From contig NC_025857.1 of assembly GCF_000755165.1 (NCBI RefSeq), positions 1 to 64,000 of the forward strand: 64,000 bases of DNA. Reading direction: 5' to 3'. Under the pieces are notes generated by a model, which ran no database searches, was not told the origin of the DNA, and was given only the letters and a program-made list of their open reading frames with translations. Made by a program: the position numbers and the translations under genes. Within the stretch, counting starts at the first letter, position 1. Each line of letters starts with the position of its first letter. Below, one piece after another: positions 1-9,161 of the stretch. Origin of the DNA: Leishmania panamensis. Lineage: Eukaryota > Euglenozoa > Kinetoplastea > Trypanosomatida > Trypanosomatidae.

Positions 1-1639
1 CCCCCCCCCCTCTTATAAGGTCAAGCGCCATTCGATCGCCTTTGTTGTTTTACACGCCGCCAATTGAACTCTAACCCGTGTAACCTAGCTCTGTCGCTTT
101 ATAAAAGTGTGCGCGTCTGATTTTATGGGCAAAGCGAAGAGTAGGCTGGCAATGAATAATTGAGGAAATGCGGACTATTTGATTGAGAAGGTGAGGAGTG
201 AAGGCTGCTAGAACAAACGTTTTTCGAGGCGGAGGCTTTTTTACTCTTTGTATGTTTGTTTTGTGCAGTGCACGATTGGTGCTTGATGGTGCCTTTTATC
301 ACTTTCCCGAAAGTGTATCTTCAATCCGCGTTGCCATTTCAGGTGTTTTCCTACGGAACCTTGCTGAGATTTGTTTATACCTCATGAATTTGAAGTGGGG
401 GGGTGCTGTTTTTGGACTCCTTTTTTCTTCATTTTCTTTCAGCGCTTCGATGTGGATCATAGCCTCTTGTGATTTAACGCTTTCTCACAGGATCACGACT
501 CCGTAAGTTTTATTGGCCAATGCTGATGCAGGTGGCGCGAAGAACGCGGTACGTGACAACCGAGCCTCCGGGTCCAGCAGTGTTTGTTCTTGCAAAAGCT
601 GGAACGCGGGGCCTGACGAGGCGCGAAAGGAAGCCCTATGGCGGGCCTCGTAGTAGGGCTGCCGTGAACAATCCGCAGCTTTGTTTTTACACATGTGCCG
701 AAGGGAACGTTTCGGTTGCGATGAAAACTGCGAGCATGGTCTTTCTCCTGCCTTTAAAGAAGCGCGAGGGTGAGATTTTCACGGGCTGTGAAAAGGATCT
801 TTTGAGAGCTTTTTGCTCATCCGGAGCTATTTTGGCTCGGTTCAGTGCTTTTTTTCCTGCCCTTACGAGACCAGGGGTGGGGGGTGCGCACGATTACGTC
901 CTTCATTTTTTTTGTGTTATCGGCGGCAATCGCATGCGCTGTTTTCTGGAGACACCTGCGGCACGAAGTTGGATTCGCAGAGGGGGGGCCTCATACCGTT
1001 TAAGTGGCCGGCCGGTGTCGCATGTGGTCATTATGTTACTCTCACATCACTTCAACCTGAAGCTGGGAATTGTTTTTCTTGTTGGCCACCACTGCCTACC
1101 CTTTGTGGGGCGTAAGTGGTTGATTGGAGTTCGGCAGCATGCCATTATTGTAACCCCGGACCGTTCAGAAAGTGCTGTGCGCGCCTTTTCCGTAGGGAAG
1201 AGGGATGGTGGGTGGTCCTGCTGGGCTCTGGGGGGTGTGATTTGATACATAGTGTTTCCCACATTATTTTTTAGACGTCCGTGGTGCGCACCCTTTTTCA
1301 CTCACCCATGGAGTGAACCGTGCTATTTTACAGTCTTTTTCTCACATCCTCTGGCTGCACGGTGGCGCCAGTAGGTAATATAGTCTTGGCAGTCGAGCCC
1401 ATTTATCGCTTGGAGGGCTCCTGACCCCGATGGTGTTACTGCGCAGAAAGGGATGATGTGCAGATTCCCGAGCTCGCCGCATGTTAGTTGGCGTTTTTTT
1501 AGTTGCTCTTGCAAGTAAAACTGTGAGATGGTCAGGAAGGTTGTCAACTCATCTCTTTCATCTCTTGACGTCTCATCGACTTTTCTTTTCCCCTCTGTTT
1601 ATGTTGAAAAGCCGCTTCATTTGGGCCGAGAGGTTAGAA
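1..1639. other. Leading spacer without a supported gene
   Basis: T- and G-rich sequence beginning with a run of ten C. A pyrimidine tract at about 412-440 followed by AG at 441-442 could be a trans-splice acceptor. The ATG at 520 opens a 241-codon frame, but its translation is low-complexity, resembles no family and looks like chance. A second tract at 1553-1600 serves the gene at 1640. Confidence 0.5.
1553..1611 (+). promoter_or_regulatory. Predicted trans-splice acceptor for the gene at 1640
   Basis: A pyrimidine-rich tract (about 1553-1600) is followed by the first AG at 1610-1611. This would remove the in-frame ATG at 1601 from the mature mRNA and leave the ATG at 1640 as the first start. 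Position inferred from the tract-plus-AG rule of trypanosomatids. Confidence 0.45.
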
Positions 1640-2356
1640 ATGAATACTGCATTCATTCTTGTGGACACAAGAACTGGTTTTCACTTGGCTTCCAGAAATC
1701 TGAATGCAGTGAATTCAAAAATAAGGAGCAAAGAGGCCTTGGCTGTGTTGTGCACTACAATCTTTTTTCAATGGACATGTGTTGATGAGAATTCTAGCGG
1801 CGTTGCCTCGAAGGGTACTTCCTCTGCCTTTGTGGCTGAGACGCAACTGAATAACAGCACATGTGGCGATGTGCAGTACTTTCATTTCAAAGGGTCGTTT
1901 TTGTGTGTTGTCTTTTCGAGAGGGCGGCACGATTTCTACACACGCTTTGCAGAGTACATGGTGGAGGAAGCGGTCTGCGGTCGGACACGTGAGCTGAGCA
2001 CAGGAGCTTACATTAGGAAGTGTACGGAAGTGATTTTGAGAGAAGGCGTGTGTGCTATCTTTGGAAGGGCAGGTGTCACTGACTACGCAGTTTTTGTGCA
2101 CGGATGGCTGTCTTCTGTTCAGTTTGGTGGGGGCTTCTTAAGGGATAGGAGCGACTCTCTCAAGGCCCTTATTTCTCGCTCTTGTTGCTCTGGCGTGCAC
2201 GTTTCAGGCGAACTGGCGTATTTTGTGGATCGAAGGGGTGACTCTGCGTATGCGGTTGTAACGTTGGGTGTATCTGTCGAGTGCTTCGAGGCGCTTATCG
2301 GCGATTCAATTCTCGCATCGTGGGCGTTGACTTTGTGTGATAGTGCAAAGTCGTAG
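1640..2356 (+). CDS. Hypothetical protein, possibly longin-like
   Basis: A 238-residue protein if translation starts at the ATG at 1640; an in-frame ATG at 1601 would add 13 residues but lies before the predicted splice site. The N-terminus (MNTAFILVDTRTGFHLASR) suggests two beta strands. A later stretch, YFHFKGSFLCVVFSRGRHDF, has the strand-strand-helix feel of longin or adaptor small-subunit domains; this is a weak resemblance, not a family assignment. No signal peptide or membrane segment is evident. Codon use is odd: only about 20 of the first 49 codons end in G or C, much lower than in the following genes. It is the first gene of the array, 274 bases before eIF2B alpha. It could also be a fast-evolving or decaying gene, although the frame is intact. 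Confidence 0.6.
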   Translation: MNTAFILVDTRTGFHLASRNLNAVNSKIRSKEALAVLCTTIFFQWTCVDENSSGVASKGTSSAFVAETQLNNSTCGDVQYFHFKGSFLCVVFSRGRHDFYTRFAEYMVEEAVCGRTRELSTGAYIRKCTEVILREGVCAIFGRAGVTDYAVFVHGWLSSVQFGGGFLRDRSDSLKALISRSCCSGVHVSGELAYFVDRRGDSAYAVVTLGVSVECFEALIGDSILASWALTLCDSAKS

Positions 2357-2563
2357 TGCATGAAGAAAAAAAAAATCTGTCTTTTACGCATATCCAATGC
2401 GCTGAAGAAGGTGCAGGTTTGGTTTGCAGTGGATAAAGATCGCTTTTGGTCTATTACGAAATGGACTTGGGATCGTGCTGGTAATACTGGGACGTCGATT
2501 GTACCTTGTACTCTAGTTACGATTCTTCTTTCTCGCCTTCTCTTGTTAGTTAAGAGTTACTTT

Positions 2564-2564
<1 letters not shown>

Positions 2565-2601
<37 letters not shown>
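2565..2601 (+). repeat. (GT)18 microsatellite in a 5' leader
   Basis: An uninterrupted GT repeat lies between a pyrimidine tract (about 2519-2548) and the eIF2B alpha start at 2631. Depending on whether AG 2549-2550 or AG 2619-2620 is the splice site, it is either in the 5' UTR or removed. Confidence 0.9.
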
Positions 2602-2602
<1 letters not shown>

Positions 2603-2630
2603 CTTTGATTGTGTATTTAGGAACCCCTAT

Positions 2631-3551
2631 ATGTGTGGAAAAAAGATGGATGTCCCAAGCGACGATTACGATGTGAGTATTATGATAGAGGCGGTTCACG
2701 AAGTGCAAGCTGTTCTGACCTCTCGCCAGTTTGCTACCTTTTCCGAGGTAGACACCGAGATTGCAAAGACACTTAAACGGTATGAAGCTTTCGGTGATGG
2801 TTTCGAGCGATTTCACGTGAGCTTAACTAAAGATGTTCTGCAGTCGAACGATTTACAGAAGAGTCTCAAGGATATGGATAAGCGATGCCGAGATCGTCTG
2901 AAGGACTGTGAGTCTAGTCAGAAAGACCAGATTAATGATATCCTGCCGTTTATCCGTAAGTCATCCGCGATTCTCGTTCACGGATCGGGTAATTTACTGG
3001 CACTCACTATTGCCTGCTCTATTCAGGAGCATGAAGGCGTCCGCTTTTACATCTGCGAAGGGAGACCAGCACGCAAGGGCTACCCTAACGGCTCTGGCGA
3101 GCAACTGCTAAAAAGGGTGCTTGCAACACCAGAGGGAACACGGCTAAAAGATAAGCTGCACCGGTACTGCACGATTGTGCCTGACAGCGGTGTGAGCTCG
3201 GTGATGAATAATGTTGACTTTGTTGTGATGGGTGCGAACTGTGTGACGGAGCACGGTGGACTAGTTCACTCTACAGGCTCCCTTCAGATCTCCATCGTGG
3301 CCGCCTTCCGAAATGTTCCGTGCTACGTCCTGTGTGAGACTTTTAAGTTTGCGCACATTTTCCCTTTAGGCACTGACGATCTGAAACAGCCTGAGGATGG
3401 TGTGGGGCAAGTGGTTCCTTTGGTGGAGTTTGTGCCACCATCCATGATCACGCTGATCTTCTCTGAGCAAGGTATTATGCCCCCGTCTGCAGTGGCAGAC
3501 GAGATGTTTCGCTTTCACACAGCTCCTTCTGCTCCAGGAAAGCAGCGATAA
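2631..3551 (+). CDS. Translation initiation factor eIF2B subunit alpha
   Basis: The 306-residue product matches the usual length of eIF2B alpha, a regulatory subunit of the cytosolic guanine-nucleotide exchange factor for eIF2. The N-terminal half is helical. The C-terminal half carries the Rossmann-like eIF2B alpha/beta/delta core: ILVHGSGNLLAL, the FYICEGRPARKG strand with its conserved E-x-R-P, IVPDSGVSSVM, VVMGANCVTEHGG and the VPCYVLCETFKF strand before the C-terminal part. These blocks identify the family; the alpha rather than beta or delta call rests on the short length and lack of an N-terminal extension. ATG 2631 is the first start after the GT repeat and the AG at 2619-2620; ATG 2646 would shorten the product by five residues. 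The next gene follows on the same strand. Confidence 0.93.
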   Translation: MCGKKMDVPSDDYDVSIMIEAVHEVQAVLTSRQFATFSEVDTEIAKTLKRYEAFGDGFERFHVSLTKDVLQSNDLQKSLKDMDKRCRDRLKDCESSQKDQINDILPFIRKSSAILVHGSGNLLALTIACSIQEHEGVRFYICEGRPARKGYPNGSGEQLLKRVLATPEGTRLKDKLHRYCTIVPDSGVSSVMNNVDFVVMGANCVTEHGGLVHSTGSLQISIVAAFRNVPCYVLCETFKFAHIFPLGTDDLKQPEDGVGQVVPLVEFVPPSMITLIFSEQGIMPPSAVADEMFRFHTAPSAPGKQR

Positions 3552-3980
3552 GAGAGCAACCGTGTGGAGTGTGACGTGTGATGTGTGTCGGTGTGGTTTT
3601 TTTTTTCCGCAATTTTTTTCTTTTGGGGAGTCTTATCGTTTAGTGCTACTCGCACGATTTATGTCTGTCGTGCTGAAGCAACTTTGCTGATGCTCTTTTC
3701 GGCATCGCAGAGCCCCTGTTACTCCGCGCATGTTGCTTGGATTAGCTGCATTAGGTGAAGAGCATACTCGCGTGAGGTCTTCTTCTGCATGGAAAAATAG
3801 TGATGCGACACATGTGCTTATTATTTTGAGCCTGACTCTTACTCATCATTCTTCTCGCTTTTTTCTTTGCTCTCGGTCGCCTAAAAATCTGCTTACGGCT
3901 GGCTTTCAAGGAAAGTTTCCTGATGCTTTCGCGTGGAAGAAGAACGAGATATTCATAAGCTTTGCAATCAAGGTATCCAC
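3552..3980. other. Intergenic spacer
   Basis: 3' UTR of eIF2B alpha with T runs near 3598-3620, then the pyrimidine tract and splice site of the PITH gene. A frame at 3730-4074 overlaps the next gene's start in another phase and is taken as untranslated sequence. Confidence 0.7.
3849..3910 (+). promoter_or_regulatory. Predicted trans-splice acceptor for the PITH gene
   Basis: A pyrimidine-rich tract at 3849-3875 is followed by the first AG at 3909-3910, leaving a leader of about 70 bases before ATG 3981. An in-frame TGA at 3921-3923 excludes any start further upstream. Confidence 0.6.
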
Positions 3981-4628
3981 ATGCCGTGTAACTGTCGCCA
4001 AGGAACTGCACTCCACAGTCATGTGGACGACCAACTGGCAAGCGAGGGAGTCTTTGGTATCGGGGTTCCCTTAAACGATGCCGTAGATATTAGTGCTATT
4101 CAACTCTGGAATAGCCGAAACACACCCGCCGAAGCAGGCAGGCTTTTTGATCTGAGCATGTCATCGAACCAGGACCCGATCTGCAGTGACGATGATCAGG
4201 AACTGCTGATTTCCGCCCCGCTTTCGTCTCTGTGCCGCATTAAGGGTATCTCGGTTGTGGCACCGGCGAACGATACTGCGCCGTCACGAGTGAAGATCTT
4301 TGTCAACCTCGTCAGTGTGTCAGGGTTTTGCTCTGTTCGGCGGCTGGTTCCACAGGAGCAGCTGCAGCTTGCGGACGGTGGCTGCGAGGATCGTATCATC
4401 TACAGGGTGAATGCGACCAAGTTCTCGGCGGTCTCCTCGCTTACCTTCTTCTTCGATGAGAGCTACAATGGCGAGGAGACAAACGTGCTGCGCATCGAAC
4501 TTTTTGGTGAAAATACAGGCAAGTCTACGCAGCAACAGGTGGCAACGAATATTGTATACGAGGCTCGCGGAAATCCGGCAGATCACCAGAGCGGGGAAGA
4601 CAAGAAGTCGCTGTTCGAGGTCAGATGA
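3981..4628 (+). CDS. PITH-domain protein (PITHD1-like)
   Basis: The 215-residue protein is almost entirely a PITH domain, the fold found at the C-terminus of thioredoxin-like 1 and alone in PITHD1, which associates with the 26S proteasome. Supporting blocks are DQELLISAPLSSLCRIKGIS, the RVKIFVN strand and the diagnostic YEARGNPADH near the C-terminus. No thioredoxin domain or CxxC redox site precedes it, so it is PITHD1-like. The short Cys-containing N-terminus (MPCNCRQ) recalls the His/Cys-rich start of PITHD1. ATG 3981 is the first in-frame start after a stop at 3921. It lies just upstream of a proteasome subunit gene, which is suggestive, but neighbours in trypanosomatids are often unrelated. 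Confidence 0.85.
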   Translation: MPCNCRQGTALHSHVDDQLASEGVFGIGVPLNDAVDISAIQLWNSRNTPAEAGRLFDLSMSSNQDPICSDDDQELLISAPLSSLCRIKGISVVAPANDTAPSRVKIFVNLVSVSGFCSVRRLVPQEQLQLADGGCEDRIIYRVNATKFSAVSSLTFFFDESYNGEETNVLRIELFGENTGKSTQQQVATNIVYEARGNPADHQSGEDKKSLFEVR

Positions 4629-5019
4629 GAAAGAGAGAGGATGGCATGTAGGTGTCTGCCGCTGCTTTGCCTATTTGACGGCTGTACTCTGTTCTGCAGA
4701 GAGGATACAATGCGCGTCTTTGTCGAGCTAAAGAAGTAAAAAAGGGAGTTGTGTTTTTGTGCCCTCTTTTGGTGACGCTCTAGAGGACCTGCTCGTTGCC
4801 AGTCACTGTGTCCCCGATATAGCCGCAGCGTTTTGCGGCCATGGTAGTGTTTCCATTTCTTTCACTTCTCACAGCTGTCACATTTTCTTCCCACTCTTCT
4901 GTTCTTGCTGCTTGCCAAGTGCATACAGCCTTCCTCAGTTGATTTATACAGCTTTTTTGCTTCTTATCTATCCTTGCACTGGTTCTCACATCTGACTGAA
5001 GAGAAAAGAAAGCGAAAAG
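4629..5019. other. Intergenic spacer with splice signal
   Basis: 3' UTR of the PITH gene followed by a pyrimidine tract at about 4881-4916. The first AG after it is 4918-4919, a likely acceptor that leaves a leader of about 100 bases for the proteasome gene. Confidence 0.65.
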
Positions 5020-5871
5020 ATGCTCCAGCGGCCTGACCATACCCTTCTGCAGGATCCATCGTATCCGAAAGACACAAGGCAGAAGCTGACGGAGAATGGC
5101 CCGGCACAGGCGGCCAAGGAACTGTTTCCGGCGGATGCTGCCATCATTGATCCGCAGCTAAGCGAGGCTGTCTCGCTAGGCACAACGATTCTCGCGGTCT
5201 CGTACAAGGGTGGTGTTGTGCTGGCCGCGGACTCGCGCACGTCGTCGGGCACGTATGTCGTAAATCGGGCCAGCAACAAGCTAACGAAGCTAACCAAGAA
5301 GATTTACTGCTGCCGTAGTGGTTCTGCCGCAGATACACAGGCGCTCGCTGAGCGCGTGTCAAACTACTTAGGTAGCTATCAGACAGACGTTGGCACAGAA
5401 GTGAACGTTGCCACGGCAGCGAACCTGTTTCATAAGATGTGCTACATGAACAGATGGAACATTTCTGCGGGTATTATTGTCGCGGGGTACGACCCTATCA
5501 ACGGCAGCTCAGTGTACAGCATCCCATCTGGGGGCTCGTGCGTGAAGCTTGACTATGCACTTGGCGGCAGCGGCTCTATCTTTCTGTACTCTTTTTTTGA
5601 TGCCAACTACAAACCGGATATGTCGAAGAGCGAGTGCGTTGCCTTCTGCCAGCGCGCTGTCGCGCACGCGTTCAGCCGCGACGGCTCCAGCGGCGGTCTG
5701 ATCCGCACCATCACCCTTGATGCTGGCGAGCCAGAACACCAGACGATCCCGTGGAACACCGCGCCCTACTGCATGGAGAAGGACCCTAAATATCAGCAGC
5801 AGGCTGTGCTGCACCAATCTCTCAGCAGCAGCGCAAAGGTTACTGGAAATTGCATGTCTTCTATATCGTGA
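5020..5871 (+). CDS. 20S proteasome subunit beta1 (caspase-like, PSMB6-type)
   Basis: A 283-residue N-terminal nucleophile hydrolase. After a 54-residue propeptide comes the processing site LG|TTIL; the mature N-terminal nucleophile is Thr55. Counting from it, Asp17 (D71 in AADSRTSSG) and Lys33 (K87) are in place, so the subunit should be catalytically active. Residue 45 is Arg (R99, in YCCRSGSAAD), which is typical of beta1 and separates it from beta2 and beta5. GSGSIFLYSFFDANYKPDMS and SSGGLIRTI are further beta1-type blocks. The C-terminal tail after the core is longer than usual and rich in Gln and Ser. It acts in the cytosolic and nuclear proteasome core. Splicing of the leader is expected near 4919. 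Confidence 0.95.
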   Translation: MLQRPDHTLLQDPSYPKDTRQKLTENGPAQAAKELFPADAAIIDPQLSEAVSLGTTILAVSYKGGVVLAADSRTSSGTYVVNRASNKLTKLTKKIYCCRSGSAADTQALAERVSNYLGSYQTDVGTEVNVATAANLFHKMCYMNRWNISAGIIVAGYDPINGSSVYSIPSGGSCVKLDYALGGSGSIFLYSFFDANYKPDMSKSECVAFCQRAVAHAFSRDGSSGGLIRTITLDAGEPEHQTIPWNTAPYCMEKDPKYQQQAVLHQSLSSSAKVTGNCMSSIS

Positions 5872-6368
5872 AAGCAGACGCTGTTGCATGCACCTCCGTT
5901 TTTCCTTTGTATCTGCCCTTTGTAGGTGGAATCGTTTTTTCTTTTGCCTTTTCGAACCCTCTAGGAATTGAACGTTGAAATGGTGGTGAAAAGCGGCCGT
6001 ATGAATGAAGAAGAGATCCAGTAAATCTTTTGAGTGGACTGATAGGGTGTCGCGTGACTTTGGCAGCGTATGCAGGCGGGTTTATGCTCCACCTATACCC
6101 CTGCTGCGCGAAATGACGACGCAGCATGTCGTCTATTCTCTAGCTATAGTTATTGATGAAAAGCGTCCCTTGTGGTGCCCAGTTTTTGCGGTAGTACCTC
6201 CAGTGTGTTCGTGATCATGTAGCTGTCGAAAGTGAAAGTACCCGTGCCTCTCGACCGCTGCTTCTCCGCTTCCCCCATGGCCTTTTTTTTGATCCTCATG
6301 TCGATTCTGTTTCCGGCTGATGTTCTGATAGCCCAACTCCAGTATCGTAGCACTTCCGTGCGCTAGCA
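5872..6368. other. Intergenic spacer
   Basis: T-rich 3' UTR followed by a pyrimidine-rich stretch around 6245-6291 and AG dinucleotides at 6330-6331 and 6341-6342 that could be splice acceptors for the next gene. No supported frame. Confidence 0.6.
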
Positions 6369-7865
6369 ATGAGAGGACAGCTCGGGCGAAAAGGCGTGGC
6401 GGCCCTTTACGCCGGCCCAACAATCACCTCCTACACGGATGCATGTGAAGCCCCAGTGGCCATGTGGGAAGGCGCAATTCCGCTGAAGCATGAGCGTGTA
6501 GTTAACAATGGCATTGCCACCCATGTAGTGAAGAAAACATACGCCCATCCGCCAGAAATTCATCCGACCAACCTAAGCTTCAATGACATCGATTCCATGT
6601 ACTGCCTGGGAAACGATGAGCTGATCAAGTACTTCCCAGAGGGCGTGGGCGGAAAGGTGATGCAGCTCATGCCCCCAAGTCATCCACGCGGTTTCCTGTA
6701 CCGGAAGCAGAGTCACCTCCTTAATTGCTTCATTGATAAGCTTCCTTTCTGGCAAAGCAAGGAGAGGGCGCTGCGCTCTCTCACGAACGGGCGACCCGGA
6801 CTCATTATGGATGGTCCGACTGGGAGCGGCAAGAGCGCACTGCTCTGCCAGGCAGTGCACTACGCACGCTCTCGCAATATCATTACCCTCTACATCTCTA
6901 ACGCGAAAGCATGGACGCACGGGGAGTGGTGCTGGCCCAGCACGATCCTGCCAGGCTTCTTCGATGCACCTGATGCAGGACGAGAGTTTCTTCGCACAGT
7001 GGCAGAAGCAAATCGGCCTCTCCTGCAGACGTGGGAGCTGAGGGTGACGCCGCAGGACTTACCTCTAGAGCAAGGCGAGAAGCAGCCACGCTCCCTCTAT
7101 GACCTTTGTGAGTGGGGTCACCGCGCTGTTGCGCCAGCATCTATTGACCGTCAGAGTGTGTGTATCAAGTTTTTCTTCGACGAGGTCAGCGCCGAGAAAA
7201 CGAAGCCGATTGTCATCGCCGTGGACGGGTGGAATCTGTTTTCTCACGAGACGCACTTCCGATACCCACACCCCGACTTCCTACGCACTTTGACTACGCT
7301 GAACGATGGGTCGACGGACGTTGACTTGTATCCACAAGAGCTACCTCGCATTCCGGCGTCGAGACTGAGCTTTGTGCGCGGTCTCAACAAACTGATTCTC
7401 TCAAAGCAGGACCCCAACAAGTTTTTCATCACTTGTACCACGCGTGACTTTAAGCCCTTTGACGGCATCAGCGGATTCACCGATGTGGAGAACGACCGTT
7501 TTAAGAACAGCCTCGACGAGTACGCGCCGTATGATCCAGAGAAGGACTCCTTTTTTCACCCTATCGAGGTGGACAACTTTACTGAGTACGAGTATAGGGC
7601 GTTCCTCCGTTTCACCATCAACTCTGGCGAGTTAGCTGGCCTCGGCTGGGGCCCGATGTGGCACTACTCAAGCGACTTTGAGCGGAAGTTGTACAAGATT
7701 GACTTTATGTCAGATCGCAACCCGCAGCGGGTGATCAATCACTATCACCAAGAGCTCGTGTGGCGTTACGAGTACAAGCGCACGCGGCAGAAGCAGTACC
7801 TGCTAGCGCGACGCAAGATGTGGCAAGGCGCCGAGGTGTCTTACGGACTGCACAACGGCAAGTGA
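6369..7865 (+). CDS. Mitochondrial ribosomal GTPase mS29 (DAP3-like)
   Basis: A 498-residue P-loop protein. The Walker A motif GPTGSGKS is at residues 149-156 and a Walker B-like strand IVIAVDG ends at Asp286, followed by the W-N of DGWN. This arrangement, with FLYRKQSHLLN before the P-loop and the PIEVDNFTEYEYRAFL block near the C-terminus, fits DAP3, the GTP-binding protein mS29 of the mitochondrial small ribosomal subunit. The C-terminus is rich in Arg and Lys (RYEYKRTRQKQYLLARRK), as expected for an rRNA contact. The N-terminus (MRGQLGRKGVAAL) is basic and could be a mitochondrial presequence. Family assignment rests on motif order, not on a search; another STAND-type ATPase is the alternative. 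Confidence 0.78.
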   Translation: MRGQLGRKGVAALYAGPTITSYTDACEAPVAMWEGAIPLKHERVVNNGIATHVVKKTYAHPPEIHPTNLSFNDIDSMYCLGNDELIKYFPEGVGGKVMQLMPPSHPRGFLYRKQSHLLNCFIDKLPFWQSKERALRSLTNGRPGLIMDGPTGSGKSALLCQAVHYARSRNIITLYISNAKAWTHGEWCWPSTILPGFFDAPDAGREFLRTVAEANRPLLQTWELRVTPQDLPLEQGEKQPRSLYDLCEWGHRAVAPASIDRQSVCIKFFFDEVSAEKTKPIVIAVDGWNLFSHETHFRYPHPDFLRTLTTLNDGSTDVDLYPQELPRIPASRLSFVRGLNKLILSKQDPNKFFITCTTRDFKPFDGISGFTDVENDRFKNSLDEYAPYDPEKDSFFHPIEVDNFTEYEYRAFLRFTINSGELAGLGWGPMWHYSSDFERKLYKIDFMSDRNPQRVINHYHQELVWRYEYKRTRQKQYLLARRKMWQGAEVSYGLHNGK

Positions 7866-8464
7866 AAAACACGCGCCTCTCCTCAGTGCGGCGGAAGCGA
7901 GTTTGTCTCGTAGCTGTTCACATGCTTTTTGTGTATGCCTATTTATTTCCTCCTGAGTAGTTCTTCTTGGAGTGGCTGTGAGGTGTGCGTTGCAGTGGCG
8001 ACTGAAGACGTTGCTGCGGACGTCTACAGAATAAAAACAATTCTATGCTGTTCGTCCCGGACGCAATCCGAGTTAGGTTCGGACTCCACTGAGGGTAGCT
8101 CCTTAAGTGATCTGCCGGTGTACGCGACTGTGCCGATGAAGCAAAAGGATGAGGACAGTGTTTTGGGGGCTCTGTCGAAAAACGTGGTACCGCGCCGCCC
8201 ACGCGGTGTTCGATCCAAAACCCAAAGGAAGGGCCTGACTTTTGCGTATGCCAACCCATCAGATGTTTCGTGTCCATTTACCTCTCAAACGCGACGAAAG
8301 TCTCTCTGCTCTCTGTTTTCCCTCTCATCTGCAAGTTGATAAGGGAAGAAAAGAAGGACACGCTGCTGCTTCCCTACGCCTTGACAAAGCAGGTAACAAG
8401 TAAGGGTACGGCCCGTTGCCTCTCTTCCGAGCCATGCTAACCGGAAAGCAGCCGTGGAACCTCA
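7866..8464. other. Intergenic spacer with a doubtful small frame
   Basis: Contains the open frame described at 7935-8339. The pyrimidine content is lower than in neighbouring spacers, and no clear tract plus AG stands out before 7935. The remainder shows nothing recognisable. Confidence 0.5.
7935..8339 (+). CDS. Doubtful small hypothetical protein
   Basis: An ATG at 7935 opens a 134-codon frame. The middle part, around LPVYATVPMKQKDEDSVLG and the basic VVPRRPRGVRSK, looks protein-like, and about 30 of 47 codons counted there end in G or C. The two ends are low-complexity (SSSS near the start, SLFSLSSAS at the end), no family is recognisable, and there is no clear splice signal before it. It may be the 3' UTR of the mS29 gene. 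Confidence 0.3.
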   Translation: MPIYFLLSSSSWSGCEVCVAVATEDVAADVYRIKTILCCSSRTQSELGSDSTEGSSLSDLPVYATVPMKQKDEDSVLGALSKNVVPRRPRGVRSKTQRKGLTFAYANPSDVSCPFTSQTRRKSLCSLFSLSSAS

Positions 8465-8788
8465 ATGCCGAAACGTGACAAAAGGCGCACAGCGCTGGTG
8501 CAACATAACTTTGACAGCTTGAAGAGGTTCTATGCAATTTCGCCCTTTGTGGCTGCGGAGCGAGCGGCTCTCCCACCTGTTTACTCTGGGGTGTACAGTC
8601 GGCGTGCCGCGATGAATTGCTACCACATTGTAGGCTCCTCACGGGAACAGATTGTCTCGGACGCCATGCGCACCTTCACCCCATCCACATGTACGACGGA
8701 GGTGATGGAGTTATACCTAGAGGTGGCAGCACTCGTGTCGCTTTACTTCGATACGAAAGAGCAGCTGCTTGCGCTGCCAGATGTTTGA
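8465..8788 (+). CDS. Small hypothetical protein
   Basis: A 107-residue frame starting with ATG. The composition is balanced, with a basic N-terminus (MPKRDKRRTALVQ), a mixed alpha-helical body with many aromatic residues (FYAISPFVAAERAAL, GVYSRRAAMNCYHIV) and an acidic C-terminal helix (EVMELYLEVAALVSLYF). No signal peptide or membrane span is evident and I do not recognise a family. Its protein-like composition and GC-ending codons make it more credible than the preceding frame. It lies between the mS29 and pseudophosphatase genes on the same strand. Confidence 0.6.
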   Translation: MPKRDKRRTALVQHNFDSLKRFYAISPFVAAERAALPPVYSGVYSRRAAMNCYHIVGSSREQIVSDAMRTFTPSTCTTEVMELYLEVAALVSLYFDTKEQLLALPDV

Positions 8789-9161
8789 CGATCGCTTTCA
8801 AGTGGGCAGGGCACCTTCCGAAAAAAAGAAAAGATGCTATATTTCGTATGCAAAGAGTGGACGTGTTTCTGGTTTCACACATCCTGCATCGTGGGCCCAC
8901 TCCCTCCACATACTTTGGTGCACACGAAGGGGGTTTGGCCGTCATGAAGGCCGCTACCGGTACTCGCCTGTGCATGATGTCTTCGTTGTCGAGGACATGG
9001 ACTCTAAATGATCGAGCTGCACGTTGTATCCTTCCCGCTCCAACACCACCTTTTACACCGTGAACTTGTTTTCCCTTTTCTACACCGTTTCTACTTGCCA
9101 TGTCACTTCTCTCGCTAATGAGCTTGTCGTGTTTCCTCAAAGACAGTGCTAATGCCTGAGT
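8789..9161. other. Intergenic spacer
   Basis: 3' UTR with an A-rich stretch near 8819-8832, then a pyrimidine-rich tract at about 9067-9112. AG at 9121-9122 is a likely acceptor for the gene starting at 9162. Confidence 0.6.

Noticed and set aside
520..1245. 241-codon ATG frame after a possible splice acceptor
   Set aside because: The translation has no recognisable motif, composition resembles spacer sequence, and other frames in the same stretch are nearly as long. It is left out as probable chance.
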